From Burkholderia sp. BCC0322 (GTDB lineage Bacteria; Pseudomonadota; Gammaproteobacteria; Burkholderiales; Burkholderiaceae), in contig NZ_CADFDU010000011.1 of the NCBI RefSeq assembly GCF_902833045.1, forward strand, positions 174,260 to 238,259: a stretch of 64,000 nt of DNA, read 5' to 3'. Below, piece after piece: positions 18,309-25,510 of the stretch. A program made the translations under genes and the position numbers. The notes under the pieces are model-generated. The model searched no databases. It was not told the origin of the DNA and saw nothing but the letters and a program-made list of their open reading frames with translations. Every line of letters begins with the position of its first letter. The first letter of the stretch is position 1.

Positions 18309-19328
18309 TCACTTGCGGTCGACGATCACCTGGTCGAACGTGCCGCCGTCCGCGAAATGCGTCTTCTGCGCGTTCGCCCAGCTGCCGAAAACCTGCTCGA
18401 CGCTGAACGTCTTCAGCGGCTTGAATTCGGCCGCGTGCTTCTTCAGCACGTTCGCGTCGCGCGGGCGCAGATGGTGCCGCGCGATGATCTCCTGCGCTTC
18501 CGGCGTGTACAGGTAGTCGAGATACGCCTGCGCGACCTTGCGCGTGCCCTTCTTGTCGACGACCTTGTCGACCACGGCGACGGGCGGCTCCGCGAGGATG
18601 CTCGCCGACGGATACACCGCGTCGAACTGCGCGCCGGATGCGCCGGTGTCCATCAGCGCGACTTCGTTCTCGAACGTGACCAGCACGTCGCCGATGCCGC
18701 GCTGCGTGAACGTCGTCGTCGCGCCGCGACCGCCCGAGTCGAGCACCGGCACGTTGCGGAAGATCGCCTTCTCGAAGTCGATCGCCTGCTGGTCGGTCGC
18801 GCCCTTCTGCTTCTGGAAGCCCCACGCGGCGAGATACGCATAGCGGCCGTTGCCTGAAGTCTTCGGGTTCGCGATGATCACCTGGACACCCGGCTTCGCG
18901 AGATCGCTCCAGTCCTTGATCGCCTTCGGGTTGCCCTTGCGGACCAGGAACACCATTGTGGTCGAGTACGGCGAGCTGTTGTCCGGGAAGCGCGCGCGCC
19001 AGTCCTTCGGCAGCAACTGGCCACGCTCGGCGAGCAGGTCGATGTCGTTCGGCTGGTTCATCGTCACGACATCGGCCTGCAGCCCTTGCAGCACCGACAG
19101 CGCCTGCGCGCTCGACGCGCCGTGCGACTGCTTGATCGCGATCGTCTCGCCGGTTTTCTGCTTGTAGGCCGCGGCAAAACCCGCGTTGATGTCCTTGTAC
19201 AGTTCGCGCGTCACGTCGTACGACACGTTCAGGATCGACGTATCCGCGTGCGCGGCCGTTGCCGCCACGACCAGCGCCGCCGCCGCGCCCGTGAGCAGCC
19301 AGCGGCCGATCCCCTTCATGCTTGCCAT
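18309..19328 (-). CDS. sbp: Periplasmic sulfate-binding protein of an ABC transporter
   Basis: A 339-residue solute-binding protein of the sulfate/thiosulfate type. The signal peptide (residues 1-28) ends AAHA before DTSILNVSYDVTRELYKDINAGF, the typical Sbp mature start. The anion-binding segments QSHGASSAQA, DVVTMNQPNDID and the GGRGATTTF loop match the family. It delivers sulfate to a CysTWA permease, but no permease or ATPase gene is next to it, so it must work with one encoded elsewhere. Start choice: ATG at 19328 or, four codons in, 19319; both leave an intact signal peptide. Confidence 0.94.
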   Translation of the reverse strand: MASMKGIGRWLLTGAAAALVVAATAAHADTSILNVSYDVTRELYKDINAGFAAAYKQKTGETIAIKQSHGASSAQALSVLQGLQADVVTMNQPNDIDLLAERGQLLPKDWRARFPDNSSPYSTTMVFLVRKGNPKAIKDWSDLAKPGVQVIIANPKTSGNGRYAYLAAWGFQKQKGATDQQAIDFEKAIFRNVPVLDSGGRGATTTFTQRGIGDVLVTFENEVALMDTGASGAQFDAVYPSASILAEPPVAVVDKVVDKKGTRKVAQAYLDYLYTPEAQEIIARHHLRPRDANVLKKHAAEFKPLKTFSVEQVFGSWANAQKTHFADGGTFDQVIVDRK

Positions 19329-19545
19329 CGTGATATGCCCCGTTTCCAGTGTGGGTGAATGTGCATGACGGCACGCGTCCGCCGCCGTCATCGAAACGTA
19401 AGCGGGCATTCTAGCGGCCGGACGGAGCGCGCTTTCCAATCAGTCGTGGAAAGCAAATCTCGAATCCTGCTAAACGGCGGCGCACACTCGCGCACGGATC
19501 GGATCCGGTGTTAAGATCGCCGCTCAGCCCAATCACGGTTCCTCC
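19329..19545. other. Intergenic region upstream of sbp and of the dapA-type leader
   Basis: Divergent region. A TTAAGAT motif at about 19511-19517 resembles a sigma-70 -10 box on the plus strand, about 28 nt before the mini-ORF at 19546. I see no other structure. Confidence 0.4.
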
Positions 19546-19641
19546 ATGTCCACTCCCGTGCGCTCGCTTCCGATCCTCGCCGCCGTCGCGGCAGGTGCGC
19601 GCGCGGCCGGGCTGAAACTGAAAAAACGACTCCTCGACTGA
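19546..19641 (+). CDS. Putative 31-codon leader peptide, Lys-rich C-terminus
   Basis: Short open frame ATG to TGA encoding 31 residues. Three of its last eight sense codons are Lys (codons 24, 26 and 27; GLKLKKRLLD is the C-terminus). It has no good Shine-Dalgarno (CGGTTCCTCC precedes the ATG). The stop codon is part of a hairpin whose 3' arm can pair alternatively with a downstream arm. Because the next gene is a DapA homologue, a lysine-sensing leader is conceivable. Alternatively it is a chance ORF or a gene remnant. Confidence 0.35.
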   Translation: MSTPVRSLPILAAVAAGARAAGLKLKKRLLD

Positions 19642-19680
19642 CGGGGATGTCGCGTCCCGTCAGGCGAATGCCGGACGGGA
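19639..19680 (+). promoter_or_regulatory. Mutually exclusive hairpins before the dapA-type gene (attenuator candidate)
   Basis: Arm A TGACGGG (19639-19645, overlapping the mini-ORF stop) is complementary to arm B CCCGTCA (19656-19662). Arm B, as TCCCGTC (19655-19661), is equally complementary to arm C GACGGGA (19674-19680). The two stems cannot coexist. A pyrimidine-rich stretch follows (TCGTTTCTTTCTCC, from 19691), but there is no clean U-run. Confidence 0.45.
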
Positions 19681-19780
19681 TGCCCGCAGGTCGTTTCTTT
19701 CTCCTTGCTCGCACGCCTCGCTCCGGCTCTCCGCCGGCGGAACGGTTCTTTCCCACTCCGTTTCCACCATGAGGCTTTGC

Positions 19781-20674
19781 ATGAACACACGTTTCGAAGG
19801 TATCTGGCTGCCGATCATCACGCCGTTCCACCACGGCGAAGTCGACCATGCCGCGCTCGCGCGGCTCGCGCGCCACTATGCGGCCGCGGGCATCGCAGGC
19901 TTCGTCGCGGGCGCGACGACCGGTGAAGGCGTGCTGCTCGACGCGCGCGAACTGGATGCGGTGTTCGCGACGCTGCGCGACGCGGCGCCCGGGCTGCCGA
20001 TCGTCGTCGGGCTGACCGCGAGCGCGACGCATGTCGCGGCCGCCCGCGCGCGCGAACTCGCGGCGCTGCGGCCCGACGGGCTGCTCGTCACGCCGCCCGT
20101 CTACGTGCGGCCGACGCAGGACGGCATCCGCCGCCACGTCGAGGCGATCGTCGACGCGGCCGACCTGCCGGTGCTCGTCTACAACATCCCGTACCGCACC
20201 GGCGTGAACGTCGAACTGGACACGCTGCAGGCGCTGGCCCGCGACCCGCGCGTCGCGGGCATCAAGGAATGCGGCGGTACGCTCGACCGGATGAGCCGGC
20301 TCGTGCACGACACGCCCCTCGCGATCCTGTCCGGCGACGACAACCAGAACTTCGCGGCGATGTGCGCCGGCGCGCACGGCGCGATCGCGAGCAGCGCGCA
20401 CGTGCTGCCCGAATGGCATGTGCGCATCCATGCGCTGCTGCGCGACGGCCGGCTCGCCGATGCGCGGCGCGTGTCGGTTGCGCTGCAGCCGCTCGTCGCG
20501 GCGCTGTTCGCGGAGCCGAACCCGGCGCCGGTGAAGGCCGTGCTGGCCGCGCAAGGATGGTGCGAGGACGGGTTGCGGCTGCCGTTCGTGCCGGCGAGTG
20601 AAGGGTTGAGGGCGCGGCTGGCAGTCATTTGTGCGGAACTGGATGAAATCGAGCCGGACTTCGCGGCGGCATGA
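19781..20674 (+). CDS. 4-hydroxy-tetrahydrodipicolinate synthase (DapA family)
   Basis: A 297-residue class I aldolase of the DapA/NAL family. Residues aligned to E. coli DHDPS are kept: Thr46-Thr47 in GATTGEG, Tyr134 in YNIPYRTG, the Arg139 that binds the carboxylate of aspartate semialdehyde, and the Schiff-base Lys162 in GIKECGG. This supports true dihydrodipicolinate synthase activity (pyruvate plus aspartate semialdehyde, diaminopimelate/lysine pathway), although related aldolases cannot be excluded. The ATG at 19781 has GAGG at a good distance; the in-frame ATG at 19769 does not. It is a stand-alone gene with no dapB nearby, so it may be a second copy. Confidence 0.85.
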   Translation: MNTRFEGIWLPIITPFHHGEVDHAALARLARHYAAAGIAGFVAGATTGEGVLLDARELDAVFATLRDAAPGLPIVVGLTASATHVAAARARELAALRPDGLLVTPPVYVRPTQDGIRRHVEAIVDAADLPVLVYNIPYRTGVNVELDTLQALARDPRVAGIKECGGTLDRMSRLVHDTPLAILSGDDNQNFAAMCAGAHGAIASSAHVLPEWHVRIHALLRDGRLADARRVSVALQPLVAALFAEPNPAPVKAVLAAQGWCEDGLRLPFVPASEGLRARLAVICAELDEIEPDFAAA

Positions 20675-20693
20675 CCCGCGACGCCTGGTGAGG

Positions 20694-20722
20694 TTCAACC
20701 GATCGATCCATTCAACCGATCG
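20694..20722. repeat. Direct repeat TTCAACCGATCG x2
   Basis: Two exact 12-bp copies at 20694-20705 and 20711-20722 in the spacer between the convergent dapA-type and LysR genes. No T-run, so not a terminator; meaning unknown. Confidence 0.6.
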
Positions 20723-20777
20723 GCAGAGGGATTGCCGAACCGCAGCCCGCGGCGGCGATCGAGCATTTCGTGTTTCG

Positions 20778-21818
20778 TCACGCCGCCAGCGCCGCCCCCG
20801 CCCCCTCCGTGGCATCCCGCACCGCCTGCGTCACGATCCGCGCCAGCCGATCGACGGTCGGCGTCGCCGACGACGTGCGTCGAAGCAAAATCAGCGGCAG
20901 GCTCGGCAGTGCCGGCAGCCCGCACGAAGCCGCGTCGAGCACGCGCACCGACGCGGGCAGCCCGTAGTGCGAGCGCACCGTCAGCCCGAGGCCGGCCGCC
21001 GCCGCGGCCCATAGCCCGGCGAGACTCGGCGTCGTGAATGCGACGCGCCACGGCACGCCCGCGCGGTCGAGCGCATCGGTCGCCGCACCGAAGAACCGGC
21101 ATGGCCGGTCGAACACGACGAGCGGCAGCGGCTCGCCCGGCGCACGTGCCGCACCGCCTCCTGCCCCCTCCTCCCCACCGCCGTCCGGCATACCAAACCC
21201 GCCCCGGCCCACCGCGCCGACCCATCGCATCGGCACCTGCGCGATCGCTTCGCCGTCGATCCCCGCCCGCGACACGAGCGCTGCCGACGCCGGGTCGCCC
21301 CACACGAGCGCGAGATCGAGCTGGTTTGCATCGAGCCGGTCGAGCAGCTCGGCATTGCGCGCCACGCGCGCCTCGATCCTCACCCTCGGATGCGCGCGCG
21401 CGAACCGCCCGAGCACGTCGGGCAGGATCGCCTCGCCGAAATCCTCCTGCAGGCCGACACGCACCCAGCCGTCGAGATTCACGCCGCGCACGGCCGCGAC
21501 CGCCTCGTCGTTCAGCTCGATCATCCGCCGCGCATAGCGCAGCATCGCGTCGCCGGCATCGGTCAGCGCGAGCCCGCGCCCGGCCTTCATGAACAGCGGC
21601 GTGCCGGCCTGCTCCTCGAGCTTGCGGATCTGCGCGCTCACCGCCGACGACGAGCGCGCGACGCGGTCGGCCGCCTTCGCGAAACTGCCGAGATCCACGC
21701 CCGCGACGAGGCTGCGCAGCGCCGCCACGTCGAAGTTGGGTCGTGCCTGCGCGACATCGGCCATTGCAAGCGGCTCGTCGTCGCCACGGGGAATATCGTG
21801 TTCGGACACGTCAACCAT
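20778..21818 (-). CDS. LysR-family transcriptional regulator
   Basis: A 346-residue LysR-type regulator. The winged HTH (about residues 28-88: FDVAALRSLVAGVDLGSFAKAADR, SSSAVSAQIRKLE) is followed by a periplasmic-binding-protein-like effector domain. That domain has a Gly/Glu-rich insertion (around residues 205-225, GMPDGGGEEGAGGG) not usual in the family. The long N-terminal extension before the HTH suggests that translation could start at Met19 (21764) instead. It is divergent from the MFS carrier starting at 21916, which it probably regulates; the effector is unknown. Confidence 0.88.
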   Translation of the reverse strand: MVDVSEHDIPRGDDEPLAMADVAQARPNFDVAALRSLVAGVDLGSFAKAADRVARSSSAVSAQIRKLEEQAGTPLFMKAGRGLALTDAGDAMLRYARRMIELNDEAVAAVRGVNLDGWVRVGLQEDFGEAILPDVLGRFARAHPRVRIEARVARNAELLDRLDANQLDLALVWGDPASAALVSRAGIDGEAIAQVPMRWVGAVGRGGFGMPDGGGEEGAGGGAARAPGEPLPLVVFDRPCRFFGAATDALDRAGVPWRVAFTTPSLAGLWAAAAAGLGLTVRSHYGLPASVRVLDAASCGLPALPSLPLILLRRTSSATPTVDRLARIVTQAVRDATEGAGAALAA

Positions 21819-21915
21819 CCTGTTTTATCGAACGATTCATCAAAAACTTTCCGATTTTCAGGATGAATGTAGGCGACCAGACTGTCGATGTCAATTTCCA
21901 CCCGGGCCTGCCGCC

Positions 21916-23187
21916 ATGGATACCACCTGCATCGCTTCCCCCACCTCGCCCGCCCGCGACGCGCGCGGCCCGGCCCATCGCTGGCGCGTGCTCGCGGCCG
22001 GCGTCGCCGCGAACATGAGCTTTTCGGCCGCCGCGGCCGGCATTCCGACCACGGCCGTGTGGATGCGTGCGGCCTATCACCTCGACAACGGCGCGCTCGG
22101 CCTCGTGCTCGGCGCGCTCGGCTTCGGCGTCGCGTTGTCCGAGCTGCCGTGGGGCATGGCCGCCGACCGCTTCGGCGATCGCCGCGTGCTGCTGACCGGG
22201 CTCGTCGCGACGGCCGCGATGCTGGCGCTGATGGTGTGCACGATCGTCCCGACCGCGCACGCGGTGCCGCCGCTGATGCGCGTCGTCGCGGCGATGAGCT
22301 GTGTCGGCCTGCTTGGCGGCAGCGTGAACGGGTCGAGCGGGCGCGCGGTGATGCGCTGGTTCGGCGAGCGCGAACGCGGGCTCGCGATGAGCATCCGCCA
22401 GACAGCCGTGCCGCTCGGCGGCGGCGTCGGTGCGGCGCTGCTGCCGTCGCTCGCGTCGCATCTCGGCTTCGCCGCGGTGTTCGGTGCGCTGATGCTGTTG
22501 TGCGCGGGATCGGCCGCGCTGACCTGGCGCTGGCTGCACGAGCCGCCCGCCGCGCCGGCCCCCGAGCACGGCACCGCGCATCGCTCCGTCGAGCGGCAGC
22601 AACCCGCCCGGCATGCGCGCAGCCCGCTCGCGAGCGGCCGCGTGTGGCGCATCGTGCTCGGCATGGGCCTGCTGTGCGCGCCGCAGTTCGCGGTGCTCAC
22701 GTTCGCGACGGTGTTCCTGCACGACTTCGGCCGGCTCGGCCTCGCCGGCATCAGCGCAGCGATGGTCGCGCTGCAGCTCGGCGCGATGGTGGTGCGCGTC
22801 TGGAGCGGCCGTCATACCGACCGGCACGGCAACCGGCGCGCGTACCTGCGCGGTTCGGTGCTCGTCGCCGCCGGGTCGTTCGCGCTGCTTGCAGCCGCGA
22901 CGGCAGGCAGTCCGCACGTGCCGCTCGCGGCGATCGTCGCGATTCTCGTGTTTGCGGGCGTCTGCGTATCGGCGTGGCACGGCGTCGCGTACACGGAGCT
23001 CGCGACGCTCGCGGGCGCGAACCACGCGGGCACCGCGCTCGGGATGGCGAACACGATCGTCTACCTCGGGCTGTTCGCGACGCCGCTCGCGATTCCGCCG
23101 CTGCTCGCCGTCAGTTCGTGGAGCGTGGTCTGGCTCGCGACTGCGCTGATCGCGGGTGCGACCTATCCGCTGTTCGCCGTGCGATAG
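21916..23187 (+). CDS. MFS transporter
   Basis: A 423-residue major facilitator with 12 predicted helices. The cytoplasmic loop 2-3 signature is LPWGMAADRFGDRRVLLTG (motif A), and the second half has RVWSGRHTDRHGNRRAY at the equivalent position. The CynX/NarK-like organisation suggests an organic anion or antibiotic exporter; the substrate cannot be named. The ATG at 21916 was chosen because upstream sequence is intergenic and antisense to the LysR gene. It is divergent from the LysR regulator, a common arrangement for an exporter and its activator. Confidence 0.88.
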   Translation: MDTTCIASPTSPARDARGPAHRWRVLAAGVAANMSFSAAAAGIPTTAVWMRAAYHLDNGALGLVLGALGFGVALSELPWGMAADRFGDRRVLLTGLVATAAMLALMVCTIVPTAHAVPPLMRVVAAMSCVGLLGGSVNGSSGRAVMRWFGERERGLAMSIRQTAVPLGGGVGAALLPSLASHLGFAAVFGALMLLCAGSAALTWRWLHEPPAAPAPEHGTAHRSVERQQPARHARSPLASGRVWRIVLGMGLLCAPQFAVLTFATVFLHDFGRLGLAGISAAMVALQLGAMVVRVWSGRHTDRHGNRRAYLRGSVLVAAGSFALLAAATAGSPHVPLAAIVAILVFAGVCVSAWHGVAYTELATLAGANHAGTALGMANTIVYLGLFATPLAIPPLLAVSSWSVVWLATALIAGATYPLFAVR

Positions 23188-23242
23188 CGGTCGCGCGCCG
23201 CGCGCGGGCGCCGTTGTCTGCGCGACAGCGCCCGCGCATCCG

Positions 23243-23881
23243 TCAGCCCGCCTCGCGCGCCAGCGCGCGCCGCGCAGCCGGTCGTTCGGCCTCGCGCTGC
23301 GCATGGGCCGTCCACGCAGGATGCCGCGTCATGTCGAGTCCGATCGCGACGCCCCAGCGATACAGCACGAACAGGAACGGATCGACGATCGAATGCGCGC
23401 CCGGCTCGGCCCACGGGCGGCCGTCGGCGAGCGCGGCTTCGATCGCCTCGTTCGCGGCTTCGATCGTGCTTCGCCCGTGCGCACCGACCGCGCCGTGCAA
23501 CGCCGGATCGCCGACGAAGCGGCCCGGCCGCCACAGCGCGCCGTAGCCGACGCCATGCACCCAGCCGACCAGCCAGGCGAGCCACTCGTGGCACCGCGCC
23601 TCGCGCAACGGATCGTCGAGCGGCAGCAATCGCGCATCCGGATAACGGCGCGCGAGATACGTGAGGATCGCCGGCGTTTCGGTCAGCACGCGCGGCTCGC
23701 CCGGAATCGCGAGCACCGGCACGCGCGCCTTCGCGTTGATCGCGAGATAGCGCGCTTCGAGGTTCTGCTGCTTCTGCACGGAGACGATCTCGACGTCGAA
23801 CGGCGCGCCGGTTTCCTCCAGCGCGATGTGGGCGGCAAGCGAGCAGGCGCCTGGCGAAAGATAGAGACGATAGGCGTTCAT
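23243..23881 (-). CDS. Glutathione S-transferase family protein
   Basis: A 212-residue GST of the beta/theta-like bacterial type. The N-terminal MNAYRLYLSPGACSLAAHIAL has the SPGACS motif (Ser/Cys near residues 9-14) typical of beta-class GSTs. The cis-proline segment AINAKARVPVLAI and the TETPAILTYLARRYP segment bind glutathione. The C-terminal helical domain contains GAHSIVDPFLFVLYRWG. Its start is 112 bp from the divergent LysR gene, and a LysR-type dyad lies between them, so it is the likely target. Confidence 0.9.
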   Translation of the reverse strand: MNAYRLYLSPGACSLAAHIALEETGAPFDVEIVSVQKQQNLEARYLAINAKARVPVLAIPGEPRVLTETPAILTYLARRYPDARLLPLDDPLREARCHEWLAWLVGWVHGVGYGALWRPGRFVGDPALHGAVGAHGRSTIEAANEAIEAALADGRPWAEPGAHSIVDPFLFVLYRWGVAIGLDMTRHPAWTAHAQREAERPAARRALAREAG

Positions 23882-23972
23882 GGTGGTGTGGCCCGGCGGG
23901 GCTGTGGAAGACGGAACCGAGTGTAGGAACGCGTGCCGGCCCGCCGCAAACGATGAATTGTCGTGCCTGGAC

Positions 23973-23987
23973 ATTAGTGTTACTAAT
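23973..23987. promoter_or_regulatory. LysR-type operator dyad
   Basis: ATTAGT-GTT-ACTAAT is a perfect 6-3-6 inverted repeat with the T-N11-A form bound by LysR proteins. It ends 6 bp before the LysR start codon, overlapping its ribosome-binding region, and lies about 90 bp upstream of the GST start. It is well placed for autorepression and activation of the GST gene. Confidence 0.7.
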
Positions 23988-23993
23988 ACCCGA

Positions 23994-24914
23994 ATGCGAC
24001 GCATCCACCTTCCTCCGCTGCAGACGCTGCGCGCGTTCGAGACCGCCGTGCGGCTGCAGAGCTTCACGCGTGCGGCCGACGAGCTCGCACTCACGCAAGG
24101 CGCGGTCAGCCAGCACATCCGCGCGCTCGAGGCGCAGCTCGGCTATCCGCTCTTCACGCGCGAGCGCAACGGCGCGACGCCGACGCACGCCGCGCACGCG
24201 CTCGCGCTGCAGGTACGCCAGGGTCTCAGCGTGCTCGAACGCGCGTTCGAGCCGGCGCTCGCCGGGCGCAGCCGCCCACGCACCTGCGACGTCACGCTGA
24301 ACGTCAGCGTGCTGCCGAGCGTCGCCGAGCGCTGGCTCGCACCGCGCCTGCCTCGCTTCACGGCCGCGCATCCGCACATCGCGATCGCGCTGCACCCGGA
24401 CGTGGCGCTCGCGCCGCTGCGCAAGCGCGACCGCATCGACGTCGCGCTGCGCTACGGGCCCGGCACGTGGCCGGGCGTCGTCGCCGAGAAGCTGATGAAC
24501 GAGACGATCTTTCCGGTCGCGAGCCCCGCGTACCGCAATCGCGACGGCGTCGCACCGCGTGCGCCGGCCGATCTCGTGCGCGCGACGCTGCTGCGCCATC
24601 CCGCGCAGCCGTGGGAACCGTGGTTCCAGGCAGCGCGGCTCGACCTCACCGAATCCGAGCGCGCGCCGCGCTTCACCGATGCGAATGCGCTGATCGACGC
24701 GACACTGAAGGGGCGCGGCGTCGCACTCGCGCGCCGCTCGCTGATCGAGCGAGAACTCGCGGACGGCACGCTCGTGCGCGTATCGACGGTGCGCGTGACC
24801 GACGTGTACGCGCACTACGTCGTGTGGCGCACGGGCCATCCGCACGAAGCGGCAATCCGCACCTGGCTCGACTGGCTGCGCAGCGAGGTCCGGCGACGCA
24901 CGCCGCGCCGCTGA
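23994..24914 (+). CDS. LysR-family transcriptional regulator (GcvA-like)
   Basis: A 306-residue LysR regulator. The N-terminal RIHLPPLQTLRAFETAVRLQ and LTQGAVSQHIRALEAQLGYPLF match the GcvA/AmpR branch. The effector domain starts at about residue 90 (VTLNVSVLPSVAERWLAPRL), and WLDWLRSEV near the C-terminus is typical. The ATG at 23994 gives the standard N-terminus. It is divergent from the GST gene and has the ATTAGT/ACTAAT dyad in its own leader, indicating autoregulation. Confidence 0.9.
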   Translation: MRRIHLPPLQTLRAFETAVRLQSFTRAADELALTQGAVSQHIRALEAQLGYPLFTRERNGATPTHAAHALALQVRQGLSVLERAFEPALAGRSRPRTCDVTLNVSVLPSVAERWLAPRLPRFTAAHPHIAIALHPDVALAPLRKRDRIDVALRYGPGTWPGVVAEKLMNETIFPVASPAYRNRDGVAPRAPADLVRATLLRHPAQPWEPWFQAARLDLTESERAPRFTDANALIDATLKGRGVALARRSLIERELADGTLVRVSTVRVTDVYAHYVVWRTGHPHEAAIRTWLDWLRSEVRRRTPRR

Positions 24915-25180
24915 AGCAACGCGATCGACCGCACGCGCCCATCATGAACGTTCAGGCTGCCATCGACGCGCTCGTGCATCGCGTCGCGTGCCCGGGTAAA
25001 AGTGCCCGGCCCGCATCACCCACCGGGAAATATTGCATCCCCTCCACCGCGCGAAAGACCTTGGTCAGGATATCGAAAGCATTTCGCGATCACGCGCCGG
25101 TCGCAAACGATTCACCGAAACGTCGCATCGTGTCGGCATACTCGAAAACGTTTCCCGATCAGCCAGCCAGGAGAGAAGTC

Positions 25181-25462
25181 ATGCGTCGCGTTTCCGTCGC
25201 CGTTCTTTGTGCCGCCGCTTTCGTCGCCGCCTGCAGTGACGACGCGCCGCACGACGCACACGCGACCGACGCTTCGCAGCAGGCCGGCGCATCGGCCGGC
25301 TCCGCGAGCGCATTCAACAACGATGCAGCCGCCAACACCGCCGCGTCCGATGCCGCGCCGCTCGCGCCGCCCGTCGTGCACTACCCGCCCGATGACGACG
25401 ACGATGCGAAGCCCACGGCAAATGCGGCCGCGTCGAGCGCGGCAGCGTCGTCACCCGGCTGA
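25181..25462 (+). CDS. Small putative lipoprotein
   Basis: A 93-residue protein with a lipoprotein signal (MRRVSVAVLCAAAFVAAC, Cys18 in the lipobox VAAC). The mature part is low-complexity: Ala, Ser, Asp and Asn-rich, with HYPPDDDDDAKP near residue 70, so probably unstructured. A strong AGGAGAG ribosome-binding site precedes the ATG. It lies 48 bp upstream of the phospholipase C gene on the same strand, so it may be co-transcribed with it. I recognise no function. Confidence 0.75.
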   Translation: MRRVSVAVLCAAAFVAACSDDAPHDAHATDASQQAGASAGSASAFNNDAAANTAASDAAPLAPPVVHYPPDDDDDAKPTANAAASSAAASSPG

Positions 25463-25510
25463 TCCCGCCGCTTCCGTCCCCCGACCGCAGCAGAACCGAG
25501 GTGAAATAAC

